Assembly (NCBI RefSeq): GCF_003173755.1
Contig: NZ_CP029553.1
Span: 769,001-833,000, forward strand
DNA: 64,000 nt
Direction: 5' to 3'
Source: Methylobacterium terrae
Lineage (GTDB): Bacteria; Pseudomonadota; Alphaproteobacteria; Rhizobiales; Beijerinckiaceae
How positions within the stretch are numbered: position 1 is the stretch's first letter; the number at the start of each line of letters is the position of its first letter. The translations under genes were made by a program, and so were the position numbers. Shown in pieces: positions 54,953 to 63,762 of this stretch. The notes beneath the pieces are model-generated. The model saw only the letters and a program-made list of their open reading frames with translations. It ran no database searches and was not told where the DNA came from.

Positions 54953-56206
54953 TCACTGGGCCAGGCGAACCGGCTGGTCCTTCGGCGGGCCGACGCCGGC
55001 CGGCACCGGCACGCTCGAGCCGCCGTAGTTGGAGTTGATGAAGAGGTTGGCGCTGCCCATCGTCCGGATCGTGCGCGCCACCACCACCGTCCAGGGCGAC
55101 TGGTCGGCGACCCGGTTGTTGTTGCCGTTCACGGTCAGGCTCGCGTTCGGCAGGTAGACCGTGCCGAGGAGCCTGCGGGCGTTGCTGGTCGAGATCTCGA
55201 CGTCGCCGAAATAGCTCCGGTCGGTGATCAGCACGAAACCCGCATAGGGCCCGCTCTTTCGGCCCTCGAGCTGCAGCACGGCATTGCCGGTGATCTGCGC
55301 CGACAACAGGCCGCGGAGGATGACCACGACGTCGCTGCCGGTGATCGTCGATTGCCCGCCGACGCTGAGGCCCGGCCCGACGAAGTAATGGTCCCCGGGA
55401 GCCAGGACGAGGGTCGCGTTCCCGAGCAACGAGATCGTGCCGCAATGCACGCCGGGATTGAGGTAGAACGTGCCGCTCCCGAGGCTGAGCGAGAGCGAGT
55501 CGCACAGGAGCGGCCCGGCGATCGCCATGCCGGTGAAGGGGTCCGTCACCGGCGGGGCGTCGGTCACGGCATCCGGGCGGATCGCCCCCGAGGCGCTGCC
55601 GGCGGCGCGGGCCTCGCCGGCCCAGACCGTGGCGCCTCCCGACACCGTCAGGTTGGCGTTGCTCTGCACGAGGCAGTCGCTCGCCGTGATCTGGGAATTG
55701 CCCTGGACGGCGATGCTGTCCTGGCCGATCCCGAGGGGGCCGGCGCCCTGCGATCCGAGCACGCACAGGGGCTTCCTCGCGGTGCGGATCGCCGTCGCGG
55801 CGGCCTCGAGGTTCCAGCCTCCCGGCGGCAGCAGGCTGCCGAAGAACGACGCCCGGTGCGCGGTCTGGCGCACCGTGACGGCGCGCGACGCGGCATCGAT
55901 CGAGGCGGTCGAGGCGATCGTCCAGCGCAGGCGCAACGGCGCGGCCGAGCCGTCGGCGTAGAGGCGCGTGCGCTCCGCCGTGGCGGCGGACTGGTCGACG
56001 CCGTATTCGCCCGCCCCCTGGAGCGCCGCCGCATCGACGTTGCTCTGGAGCTTCGCCTTCGCGAGCATCACCTCGGTCACCTCGGCGACGCCGACCGCGC
56101 CCATCGCCAGGATCGGCAGCAGCAGGCCGAACAGCACGACGACCGTGCCGCCCCGACAGCGTCGGAAGCGCGCGAGGTGGGGGCCAAGGTCCGGGCGCAA
56201 GCGCAT
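54953..56206 (-). CDS. Tad-type (TadG-like) surface protein
   Basis: 417 residues with an N-terminal anchor RGGTVVVLFGLLLPILAMGAV and the following helix LAKAKLQSNVDAAALQGAGE, the Flp pilus-assembly TadE/G pattern. The remainder is Ser/Gly/Ala/Val-rich beta sequence (TISLLGNATLVLAPGDHYFV and YFGDVEISTSNARRLLGTVY) that looks like a right-handed repeat structure. It is probably anchored and exposed to the periplasm. It is related in plan, not in C-terminal sequence, to 53029-54342. Confidence 0.78.
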   Translation of the reverse strand: MRLRPDLGPHLARFRRCRGGTVVVLFGLLLPILAMGAVGVAEVTEVMLAKAKLQSNVDAAALQGAGEYGVDQSAATAERTRLYADGSAAPLRLRWTIASTASIDAASRAVTVRQTAHRASFFGSLLPPGGWNLEAAATAIRTARKPLCVLGSQGAGPLGIGQDSIAVQGNSQITASDCLVQSNANLTVSGGATVWAGEARAAGSASGAIRPDAVTDAPPVTDPFTGMAIAGPLLCDSLSLSLGSGTFYLNPGVHCGTISLLGNATLVLAPGDHYFVGPGLSVGGQSTITGSDVVVILRGLLSAQITGNAVLQLEGRKSGPYAGFVLITDRSYFGDVEISTSNARRLLGTVYLPNASLTVNGNNNRVADQSPWTVVVARTIRTMGSANLFINSNYGGSSVPVPAGVGPPKDQPVRLAQ

Positions 56207-56410
56207 CGTCGGGACGGGACAGCTATCCAGTGTATGGCCGGATCAGCTACCATCGACGGTTGTTGTTCGATGCCGCGAAGCCATCACGGCTCCGTTCTGG
56301 GCGACAAGTCCGAACAAACACCTAACGCGATTGTTCGGTTGTGCTTGCGCTGGGCACGATGCACTGAGCGGTTGCAGCGCCCGGCCCCGTCGGCGCCGGG
56401 CGCCCTTGCG

Positions 56411-57409
56411 TCAGCCGGTCACGTCGTGCTCGATCGCCCCGAAGAGCGAGTGGCCGCCGGGATCCTTCATCTCGACCCGCAGGCGGTCGCCCGCCGCGAG
56501 GTAGGGCGTGCGCACCCAGCCGCCGCTCAGGGCCTCGGCGGCGCGGGCCTCGGCGAGGCAGGCATAGCCCGCCCCGCCCTCGGCGGCGGGGCGGCCGGGG
56601 CCGCCGTCGATGCCGCGGTTCGAGACCGGGCCGGCGCTGACGATGGTGCCGGCCCCGAGCGACCGGTGGCGCGCCGCCTCCGCCACCAGGGCGACGAGGC
56701 CGCGCCCGAGATCCGCCCCGGCATCCGGGCAGCCGAGGGCCTTGCCGTTGCGGCCGACGAGCAGCGGGCGGTGCAGGCCGCCGTCGCGCCAGGCCTCCCC
56801 GAGCTCGTCGGGCGTCACCGCCACGGGGGCGAGGCTCGCGGCGAGCGCCGGCGCCTCGGCGCCGTCGAGATCGAGCCCGTCGGGCCGGAGGCGGTCGTGG
56901 CGGATCACCTCCGCCACCAGCGTCACCAGCCGGATCGCGGCCCCGGCGGCGGCGGCGTCGGCGCCCTGCGCGAGGTCCCCGGTGATCGCCGCGAGGCCCG
57001 CCGAGAGGTCGAGGGAGGCGGCGGGATCGTCGTGCCGCAGGGGATCGCGCGGCCCCAGGAAGGCGTCGGAGGCGGCGTGGCGAAGCGCTCCCGTCTCGCC
57101 GGCCGGGGCCTCGGCGCCCGCGGCCTGGCGCAGCAGCGCCGGGTAGCCGGGCCAGGCGGCGGCGTGGCAGCGGGCATAGGCCCGGGGGAGGGGGGCGGCG
57201 CAATCGTGCTCGTGGAAGCGGAACGAGGGCACCGAGCCGTGCTCGAGCTGCTCGGCCAGGGCCGCGAGGGCGGGGGCGTAGCGCTCCCACTCGTCGAGCG
57301 CCCGCTGCAGCGTCGGCACCACGATGAAGGCGTCGGTGGCGCGGGTCAGGTCGCGCGAGACCACGACGAGGCGGCCGTCGCGGCCGTGCTTGAGGCTGGC
57401 GAGCTTCAT
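56411..57409 (-). CDS. Fumarylacetoacetate hydrolase-family protein
   Basis: 332 residues from ATG 57409 (MKLASLKHGRDGRLVVVSRD). It resembles the fumarylacetoacetase N-terminal plus catalytic domain pattern: long N-terminal part, then EDPLM-like regions and a C-terminal segment GTIVSAGPVSNRGI and YLAAGDRLRVEMKDPGGHSL. Members cleave C-C bonds in aromatic catabolism (fumarylacetoacetate, acylpyruvates). No other tyrosine or homogentisate genes are adjacent, so the substrate is open. Confidence 0.85.
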   Translation of the reverse strand: MKLASLKHGRDGRLVVVSRDLTRATDAFIVVPTLQRALDEWERYAPALAALAEQLEHGSVPSFRFHEHDCAAPLPRAYARCHAAAWPGYPALLRQAAGAEAPAGETGALRHAASDAFLGPRDPLRHDDPAASLDLSAGLAAITGDLAQGADAAAAGAAIRLVTLVAEVIRHDRLRPDGLDLDGAEAPALAASLAPVAVTPDELGEAWRDGGLHRPLLVGRNGKALGCPDAGADLGRGLVALVAEAARHRSLGAGTIVSAGPVSNRGIDGGPGRPAAEGGAGYACLAEARAAEALSGGWVRTPYLAAGDRLRVEMKDPGGHSLFGAIEHDVTG

Positions 57410-57714
57410 TCGGCGTCCCTCCTTGGGCCCGCTGGCGCGGGCGTTCGGGCCCGCTGTTCACGGGCATTCGGCCTGCCGGGGCGGCAGGCCGGCGGCCCGA
57501 TTCTTCGGGCGCGTTGCCCCATCATGGACCGGCCCGGCCGCGGAGGCTACGGCCGGGATGCGGGGATTCCTCTGGGTCATCCGAAATCCGATCGACTGCT
57601 TCGCGATGCGGATTTCGGCTTCGCTCATGCGCGTGGAGCCGTCGGCTCCCCCGCGCGGGCTCGTGACACCATCTCCGGAAGGAGGCTTCCGGAGATGGTG
57701 TCGGTCGGCGGGCG
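57410..57714. other. Intergenic gap with two inverted repeats
   Basis: About 305 bp. A perfect 17-bp hairpin (arms 57665-57681 and 57686-57702, gacaccatctccggaag, loop gagg) lies just beyond the metallopeptidase stop and probably terminates that gene, though no U run follows. A second pair CCGAAATCCG (57581-57590) and CGGATTTCGG (57609-57618) looks like part of a dispersed palindrome. No gene seen. Confidence 0.65.
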
Positions 57715-58776
57715 TCAGACCGTTCCGTGGACGAGGCCGTGGATGAAGCCGAGCTTGGCGATCACCGGCGGGGCCAGCACGAAGGGGTAGAGGTCGCCCT
57801 GGCCCATCGCCCGGTTGACGCTGTTCAGCGCGAAGACGAAGGGCAGCCAGGCCTTGACGATCTGCTCGATGCTCTGCGCCTCGTAGGGGTCGAAGTCGAT
57901 CCGCGCCGCGAGCTCGCCGCCCGCGTCGAGCAGCGGATGGACCTGCATGCCGAAGGCGCTCGCCATCTCCAGCGTGTCGACGATGTGCAGGTAATGCGCC
58001 CAGGTCTCGGCGAAGTCCTCCCACGGATGGGTGGTGGCGTAGGCCGAGACGTAGTTCTCCTGCCAGTTGGCCGGCGTGCCCTGCTCGTAGTGGCGCTGGA
58101 GCGCCGCGTTGTAGTCCTGCGAATCGTCGCCGAACACCGCCCGGCAGGCCTCGAGCCGGCCGGCGTCGCGCACCAGGAGGTCCCAGTAATGGTGCCCGAC
58201 CTCGTGGCGGAAATGGCCGAGCAGGGTGCGGTAGGGCTCGCCCATCTGGCGCCGCCGCTTCTCGCGCTCGGCGTCGTCGGCCTCGACGAGCGCGATGGTG
58301 ATCACGCCGTTGTCGTGCCCGGTCATGACCTTCGGGCCCCCGTTCTCCGGCGGGTCGGCCAGGAAGTGGAAGATCAGCCCGTGCTCCGGGTCCTCGGCCC
58401 GGGTCTTCAGCGGCAGGTTCCAGCGCAGGAGGCTGTAGAACAGCCGGTGCTTGGCGAATTCCATCTCGCGCCACTTGGCGAGATGGTCCGGGTTCGAGAC
58501 GTCGGGGATCGTGCCGTTGTGGCGGCAGGCGAGGCAGAACGCATCGCCCGAGCCCGGCGGCACCAGCCAGTTGCAGGCATCGTGCACCGCGTTGGCGCAG
58601 AACCGGCTCGGCCGGTCGGGCACCGCGAGCGGCGACCAATCCTCGGCCCCGGCCGGCGCGAGCGCCGAGAGCGTGCGGGTCTCCGGCAGGTAGGCGAGGC
58701 GGTGGCCGCAGCGCTGGCAGGCCCGGTTCTCGAAATACAGGATGTTGCCGCAGGACTGGCACTGGAACAGCTTCAT
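57715..58776 (-). CDS. Putative zinc metallopeptidase with zinc ribbon
   Basis: 353 residues from ATG 58776 (MKLFQCQSCG), with GGAGAT upstream. An N-terminal zinc ribbon has two CxxC pairs (CQSCGNILYFENRACQRCG). A second Cys-containing segment lies around ANAVHDACNWLVP and FCLACRHNG. The catalytic motif is HEVGHHYWDLLV (HExxH), with a plausible third ligand in WEDFAETWAHYLH. This matches a family of putative zinc-binding peptidases of unknown substrate. It is probably cytosolic. Confidence 0.87.
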   Translation of the reverse strand: MKLFQCQSCGNILYFENRACQRCGHRLAYLPETRTLSALAPAGAEDWSPLAVPDRPSRFCANAVHDACNWLVPPGSGDAFCLACRHNGTIPDVSNPDHLAKWREMEFAKHRLFYSLLRWNLPLKTRAEDPEHGLIFHFLADPPENGGPKVMTGHDNGVITIALVEADDAEREKRRRQMGEPYRTLLGHFRHEVGHHYWDLLVRDAGRLEACRAVFGDDSQDYNAALQRHYEQGTPANWQENYVSAYATTHPWEDFAETWAHYLHIVDTLEMASAFGMQVHPLLDAGGELAARIDFDPYEAQSIEQIVKAWLPFVFALNSVNRAMGQGDLYPFVLAPPVIAKLGFIHGLVHGTV

Positions 58777-58978
58777 CGGGATCTCCACCGGGTGCACCAC
58801 CCGCCGCACGGTGCAACGAACGTGCTAGCGGGGCGGGGGTTGCGGTGCCGCCGCCTCTCGTTGGGCAGCCGCGCCTTCAGACACACGCGAAAAAGCGGAT
58901 CCGGGAGGCAGCGGTTCGATCGATACCGGCGGGCGGCGAGTTGGAACAGATCGTGCCTGCGGGCATTCCGGGCAGGCG

Positions 58979-60169
58979 TCAGCGACAGGCCGGCATGCCG
59001 TTCAGCGCCCCCTGAAGATCGGCGATGATGTCGCTCGGCTCTTCCAAGCCGACACCGAGGCGCACCAAACCTGCGGGCAGACCCGACGCTGCCAGTTGCT
59101 CGGAGGTCATCATGCCCGCCCACATGGCGGCCGGATGGACGACGAGGGTCGAGAAGGAGCCGAAGCTCGCTGAACGATGGGCGTGGCACAGGCCCGCGAC
59201 GACCGCCTCTCCACCTGCCAAGCCACCGCCAACCTCGAAAGACAGCACGCCGCCGAAGCCGCTCATCTGGTCCCTCGCCAGGGCGTGTTCCGGGTGCTGC
59301 GCGAGACCGGGATAGTGGACTGCGGCGACCGCGGGATGCACCGACAGATATCGTGCCACGGTGATCGCCGTCGCGTTGTGACGCTCAACGCGAAGCGGCA
59401 GCGTGCGGAGTCCCCGCAGCGCCAGCCACGCGGCAAATGGATCGAGGGTTGCGCCGAACAGGCACGCCTTGTCCGACGCAGACTTGATGCGCTCGGCCGA
59501 ACCGACGAGGATCCCGGCTGACAGATCGCTGTGTCCGCCAATGTACTTGGTTGCGCTGTGCACCACCAAGTCCGCTCCCAAGCTCAGCGGCTGCTGATTG
59601 ATCGGCGAGGCGATGGTGTTGTCCACCAGCGTGACGACACCGCGAGCGCGGGCGATGGCCGTGACGGCCCGCAAGTCGGTCAGCCGCATCATCGGGTTTG
59701 AGGGTGTTTCCAAAACGAGGAGACGGGTCGTGGATCGGATGGCGCTCCTGAACGCATCCGGGTCGCGCTGGTCCACGAATGTGACATCGATCCCGAGGTA
59801 TGGAGCGAGGTTCCGCAGCCAGCCGACAGTGCCTCCATAGAGCACCTCCTGAGCGACGACGTGATCGCCTCGGCCAACGACATCTAGGATGGCCACCATG
59901 ATCGCGGCCATGCCCGACGCCGTCGCGAGTGCGGCCTCGCCTCCTTCCAGCGCCGCGACCGCGTCCTCGAAGGCGCGGGTCGTCGGATTGCCGTAGCGGG
60001 TGTAGAAGGCCGGGTGCCGCGCCTGCGTCGCCATGGCGGCGAAGCAGCCCGGGGTCTCGGCCCAGAAGGTGGAGGTCTGGAACAAGGGCGGCGCGACGGG
60101 GTGAGAGGTCACGGGTTCCTCGACCGCGATGCGCGCGAGGAGTGTGGACGAGGCCAGGGGCAGGGACAT
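58979..60169 (-). CDS. PLP-dependent trans-sulfuration-family enzyme
   Basis: 396 residues from ATG 60169 (MSLPLASSTLLAR). It belongs to the Cys/Met metabolism PLP family (cystathionine gamma-synthase, gamma/beta-lyase, O-acylhomoserine sulfhydrylase, methionine gamma-lyase). Marks are FYTRYGNPTTRAFEDAVAAL, ATASGMAAIMVAIL, ETPSNPMMRLTDL and the Schiff-base Lys in HSATKYIGGHSDLSAG. Exact reaction not assigned. Its start overlaps the start of the divergent AraC gene. Composition is slightly less GC-rich than its neighbours. Confidence 0.9.
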   Translation of the reverse strand: MSLPLASSTLLARIAVEEPVTSHPVAPPLFQTSTFWAETPGCFAAMATQARHPAFYTRYGNPTTRAFEDAVAALEGGEAALATASGMAAIMVAILDVVGRGDHVVAQEVLYGGTVGWLRNLAPYLGIDVTFVDQRDPDAFRSAIRSTTRLLVLETPSNPMMRLTDLRAVTAIARARGVVTLVDNTIASPINQQPLSLGADLVVHSATKYIGGHSDLSAGILVGSAERIKSASDKACLFGATLDPFAAWLALRGLRTLPLRVERHNATAITVARYLSVHPAVAAVHYPGLAQHPEHALARDQMSGFGGVLSFEVGGGLAGGEAVVAGLCHAHRSASFGSFSTLVVHPAAMWAGMMTSEQLAASGLPAGLVRLGVGLEEPSDIIADLQGALNGMPACR

Positions 60170-61073
60170 GCGGAGCCTTGACAGCGCGGGTGAGCCGGCG
60201 AGCATCAACACCCGCCCCTCCGTCACCGTCTTGTCCGATCCTGCTGAGCGCCATCCCTCGCCCGACCGTGCCCTGTTCTGGCCCGAACGGGATGGTGTGT
60301 CGGTGATGGCCGCGCGCTTCGTCCGTCATCGCTTCCGGCCGCATACCCACGATACCTTGATGATCGGCCTGATCGAGGCCGGCACGAAAGGCTTCGCGCG
60401 TGAGCGGGCGTCCCACGTGGCTGGACCGGGCACCATCTCGGTGGTCAATCCGGGCGAGATGCATACCGGGGAAAGGCTGGCCGGGCCGGAACTGCGCTAC
60501 CGCGCCCTGTACGTTCCTCTGGGCATCCTGAGCATCGCAAGCGATAAGGCCGGCCAGGCGACGAGCGAGATGTCCTTTGCGGCGGGAACCATTGATGATC
60601 CGGCGACCCATGCCGCTCTCATGCTGGCACACGATGCCATAGCGAGTGGAGAAGGGCGCCTCGCCCGAGAGTGCCTTCTGCTCGACGCGGTCGCGGGGCT
60701 GATCCACCGGCACGCAGTCCGGCCCGTGACATTGCCCCGGCCGCTCCCCATCCCTCGGGCGGTACGGCGGGCGCAGGACATCCTCCACTCCCGCTTCTCC
60801 GAGGAGTTGCCGATCGGCGAGATCGCCGCCGCGACGGGGCTGAGCGCCTTCCACCTTATGCACGCCTTTCGCCGCGCCATGGGCCTCCCGATCCATGCCT
60901 ATCAGATCCAACTCCGCGTCGAGGCGGCCAAGCGCCTGCTCGACTCCGGCCTCGCACCCGCCGATGTCGCGCTGGAAGTCGGCTTCGCCGATCAGAGCCA
61001 CCTGACCCGCCGGTTCAAGGACTTGGTCGGAACGTCGCCGGGTCGCTACCAGCGCGCCATGCTGACGGCTTGA
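60168..61073 (+). CDS. AraC-family regulator divergent from the PLP enzyme
   Basis: 301 residues from ATG 60168; ATG 60129 is also in frame. An AraC-type cupin N-terminal domain (HTHDTLMIGLIEAGTKGF, VVNPGEMHTGE) is followed by a two-HTH AraC domain (IGEIAAATGLSAFHLMHAFR, DVALEVGFADQSHLTRRF, SPGRYQ). The group resembles regulators of amino-acid exporters and metabolism. Divergence from the PLP gene suggests it controls that gene. The start codons share the bases CATG (60167-60170), so one of the two starts may be wrong. Confidence 0.88.
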   Translation: MRSLDSAGEPASINTRPSVTVLSDPAERHPSPDRALFWPERDGVSVMAARFVRHRFRPHTHDTLMIGLIEAGTKGFARERASHVAGPGTISVVNPGEMHTGERLAGPELRYRALYVPLGILSIASDKAGQATSEMSFAAGTIDDPATHAALMLAHDAIASGEGRLARECLLLDAVAGLIHRHAVRPVTLPRPLPIPRAVRRAQDILHSRFSEELPIGEIAAATGLSAFHLMHAFRRAMGLPIHAYQIQLRVEAAKRLLDSGLAPADVALEVGFADQSHLTRRFKDLVGTSPGRYQRAMLTA

Positions 61074-61247
61074 CGAACGCGACGACCCGTTCGGAACCTG
61101 CGAGCTGGGGTCATCCGCGATCAGGTCCGCTCCTGCTCCGCCGGACCCATGTCCCCCACGCCCTCACACTCAACCCGCGAAATCCCCTATCACCAGGGTC
61201 ACAACCCGAACCGGGCCGCCAGATGCCCGCGAGACGAGGAGACGCCG

Positions 61248-62798
61248 ATGGCGATGAACGGGGCCGAGAGCCTGGTGCGCACCCTGGTGGCGGGGGGCGT
61301 GGAGGTGTGCTTCACCAATCCGGGCACCTCGGAGATGCACTTCGTCGCCGCTCTCGACCGGGTCGAGGGGATGCGGGCGGTGCTGTGCCTGTTCGAGGGC
61401 GGGGCGACGGGGGCCGCCGACGGCTATGCCCGCATGGCCGACAAGCCGGCCTCGACGCTGCTGCATCTCGGGCCCGGCCTCGGCAACGGCATCGCCAACC
61501 TGCACAATGCGCGGCGCGCCCGCTCGCCCCTCGTCAACATCGTCGGCGAGCACGCCACCTATCACCGCACCTTCGACGCGCCGCTCACCTCCGACATCGA
61601 GGGGCTGGCCGGCCCGGTCTCGGCCTGGGTCCGCACCGGCATGAGCGCCAAGGCCGTCGCGGCGGACGGGGCCGACGCGATCGTCGCCGCCCGCACGGCG
61701 CCCGGCGGCGTCGCCACCCTGATCCTGCCCGCCGACACCGCCTGGGAGGAGGGGAGCGGGATCGCACCCCTGCCGGCGATTCCTGAGCGCCCGCGGGCGA
61801 GCGACGAGGCGATCGCCCACGCGGTCGCGGCGCTCCGCAGCGGCGAGCCGGTGCTGCTGCACCTCGGCGACCGGGCGGTGCGCGGCGAGGGACGGCGCGT
61901 CGCCGACCGCATCGCGCGCAAGACCGGCGCGAAGCTGCTCGCCATGACCTCGAACGCCCGCATCGACCGCGGCGCCGGCACGGTGCCGATCGAGCGCCTG
62001 CCCTATCCGGTCGATCCGGCCCGCGAGGTGCTGGCGCCCTACAAGCACATCATCCTCGTCGGCGCGACGCTGCCGGTGGCGTTCTTCGCCTATCCGGGCA
62101 AGCCGAGCGCGCTCGCTCCGCCGACCTGCGACGTCTTCGCCCTCGCGACCCCGGAACAGGACCAGATCGACGCCCTCGAGCGCCTCGCCGAGGCGGTCGG
62201 GGCGCCGCCCGAGGCGCCGATTCCGGCGGGCCCCCGGCCGGAACTGCCGGGAGAGGGCCGCCTCGACCAGGATTCGATCGCCCGGGTGCTCGGCGCGCTG
62301 ATCCCCGAGGGGGCGGTCGTCTGCGACGAATCGGTCACGACCGGTCGCAACTTCTTCCCCGCGACGCACGCGGCGGCGCCCCACAGCTGGCTCCAGCTCA
62401 ACGGCGGCTCGATCGGGCTCGGCATCCCGATGGCGACCGGCGCCGCGGTGGCCTGCCCGGACCGCAAGGTGATCTCGCTCCAGGCCGACGGCAGCGCCCT
62501 CTACACCGCCCAGGCGCTCTGGACCCAGGCGCGCGAGCGCCTCGACGTCGTGACGCTGATCTGGTCGAACCGCTCCTACGCGATCCTGCGCCACGAACTG
62601 ACCAATGTCGGCGCCAATCCGGGCCGCAAGGCGATCGACATGCTGACCCTCGACGATCCGCCGATCGACTGGGTGAGCCTGTCGCGCGGCTACGGCGTCG
62701 AGGCGCGCCGGGTCGAGACCCTGGCCCAGTTCGTCGACACCCTGACGGGGGCGCTGGCGCGGCGCGGGCCGTTCCTGATCGAGGTGGCTTTGGCGTAG
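61248..62798 (+). CDS. Thiamine-diphosphate enzyme, acetolactate synthase-like
   Basis: 516 residues from ATG 61248, with GAGGAG upstream. It has three ThDP-enzyme domains: the N-terminal PYR domain VEVCFTNPGTSEMHFVAAL, with FEGGATGAADGYARM containing the catalytic Glu; a middle domain; and a C-terminal PP domain with QADGSALYTAQALW and IWSNRSYAILRHEL, where the GDG...N cofactor motif reads ADG...N. It belongs to the IlvB-like set annotated as acetolactate synthase large subunit homologues. No small subunit gene is near, so decarboxylase or carboligase activity on another 2-oxoacid is as likely. Confidence 0.88.
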   Translation: MAMNGAESLVRTLVAGGVEVCFTNPGTSEMHFVAALDRVEGMRAVLCLFEGGATGAADGYARMADKPASTLLHLGPGLGNGIANLHNARRARSPLVNIVGEHATYHRTFDAPLTSDIEGLAGPVSAWVRTGMSAKAVAADGADAIVAARTAPGGVATLILPADTAWEEGSGIAPLPAIPERPRASDEAIAHAVAALRSGEPVLLHLGDRAVRGEGRRVADRIARKTGAKLLAMTSNARIDRGAGTVPIERLPYPVDPAREVLAPYKHIILVGATLPVAFFAYPGKPSALAPPTCDVFALATPEQDQIDALERLAEAVGAPPEAPIPAGPRPELPGEGRLDQDSIARVLGALIPEGAVVCDESVTTGRNFFPATHAAAPHSWLQLNGGSIGLGIPMATGAAVACPDRKVISLQADGSALYTAQALWTQARERLDVVTLIWSNRSYAILRHELTNVGANPGRKAIDMLTLDDPPIDWVSLSRGYGVEARRVETLAQFVDTLTGALARRGPFLIEVALA

Positions 62799-63048
62799 CG
62801 GGGTCGTCGCGATTCGCGGCGCAGCCGGCCGGCCTCAAGGGCCCGGACCGGCTCCGGATCGGACGGGTTGGGCGGCTCGAAGGTCCCGGGGCCGTCTCGG
62901 CCCATCCCTACTTTCCCGGCCTTTGAGTCCGGGAGGACACAACCCGCGGCGGCGGGAGCGGCTAGGCATGGGGACGATTCTCGGGGACTGCCCCTCCTTG
63001 GGGACATCCCCTCCTTGGGGACAGCCCTTGCCGAAAGGTTACCGCCAC

Positions 63049-63693
63049 ATGCTCCCGCGCCGCCTCGTCCTCGCCCTCCTCGCCGGGCTGCCGCTCGCGG
63101 CCTGCAACGCCCGCGGGCCCGCGACCGTCGCGGCGGTGGATCCGGACGCGGCCTGGTACATCGGCACCATGCCCGACCAGCCCTACGACGTGCCGCTGGT
63201 CGACCGCAGCCGGATGGATCCGAAGTACCGGCGCCAGACCGTCGCCTATACCGGCCTGGAGAGGCCCGGCACCGTCGTGGTCGATATCGACGAGCGGGTG
63301 CTCTACCTCGTCCAGGAGGGTGGCCAGGCGCTCCGCTACGGCGTCGGCGTCGGCAAGCTCGGCTTCTCCTGGAAGGGCACCGCCACGGTCGGCCGCAAGG
63401 GCGTCTGGCCCGATTGGGGCCCGACCGCCAAGATGGTCAGCCTCAATCCCGACCTGCCGCGCACGCGCAAGGGCGGCGTCGACAACCCGCTCGGCGCCCG
63501 GGCGCTCTACCTCTACCAAGGTGGCCGCGACATCCTGTTCCGCATCCACGGCACCAACGAGCCCTGGAGCATCGGCGAGCAGATGTCGTCGGGCTGCGTG
63601 CGGATGCTGAACGAGGACGTGGTCGATCTCTACAACCGCGTGCCGGTGGGCACGACCGTGATGGTGAAGCGCAACGGGAAGTACCGGGTCTAG
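63049..63693 (+). CDS. L,D-transpeptidase (YkuD) lipoprotein
   Basis: 214 residues from ATG 63049 (MLPRRLVLALLAG). The lipoprotein signal ends LPLAAC. The YkuD domain runs from about residue 75 and has the catalytic motif FRIHGTNEPW with SSGCVRML, giving HxxN and SxGCxR with the nucleophilic Cys. It makes 3-3 cross-links in peptidoglycan or attaches proteins to it in the periplasm. A direct repeat (62991-63006 and 63008-63023, cccctccttggggaca) lies just upstream. Confidence 0.92.
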   Translation: MLPRRLVLALLAGLPLAACNARGPATVAAVDPDAAWYIGTMPDQPYDVPLVDRSRMDPKYRRQTVAYTGLERPGTVVVDIDERVLYLVQEGGQALRYGVGVGKLGFSWKGTATVGRKGVWPDWGPTAKMVSLNPDLPRTRKGGVDNPLGARALYLYQGGRDILFRIHGTNEPWSIGEQMSSGCVRMLNEDVVDLYNRVPVGTTVMVKRNGKYRV

Positions 63694-63724
63694 GGGAAAG
63701 CGTCCGGCCGGACACGCCCTCGAA

Positions 63725-63748
63725 CCCTCCCCCGCAGAAGGGGGAGGG
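63725..63748. terminator. Hairpin between convergent genes
   Basis: Arms ccctccccc (63725-63733) and gggggaggg (63740-63748), loop gcagaa. It lies between the YkuD gene and the convergent membrane-protein gene and could serve both. No U run. Confidence 0.5.
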
Positions 63749-63762
63749 CTCGATCGCGCGTC

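Noticed and set aside
60500..60530. Sigma-EcfG promoter inside the AraC gene (GGAAC followed by CGTT)
   Set aside because: The spacer is 19 bases, outside the 16-17 range, and the site is inside a coding sequence.
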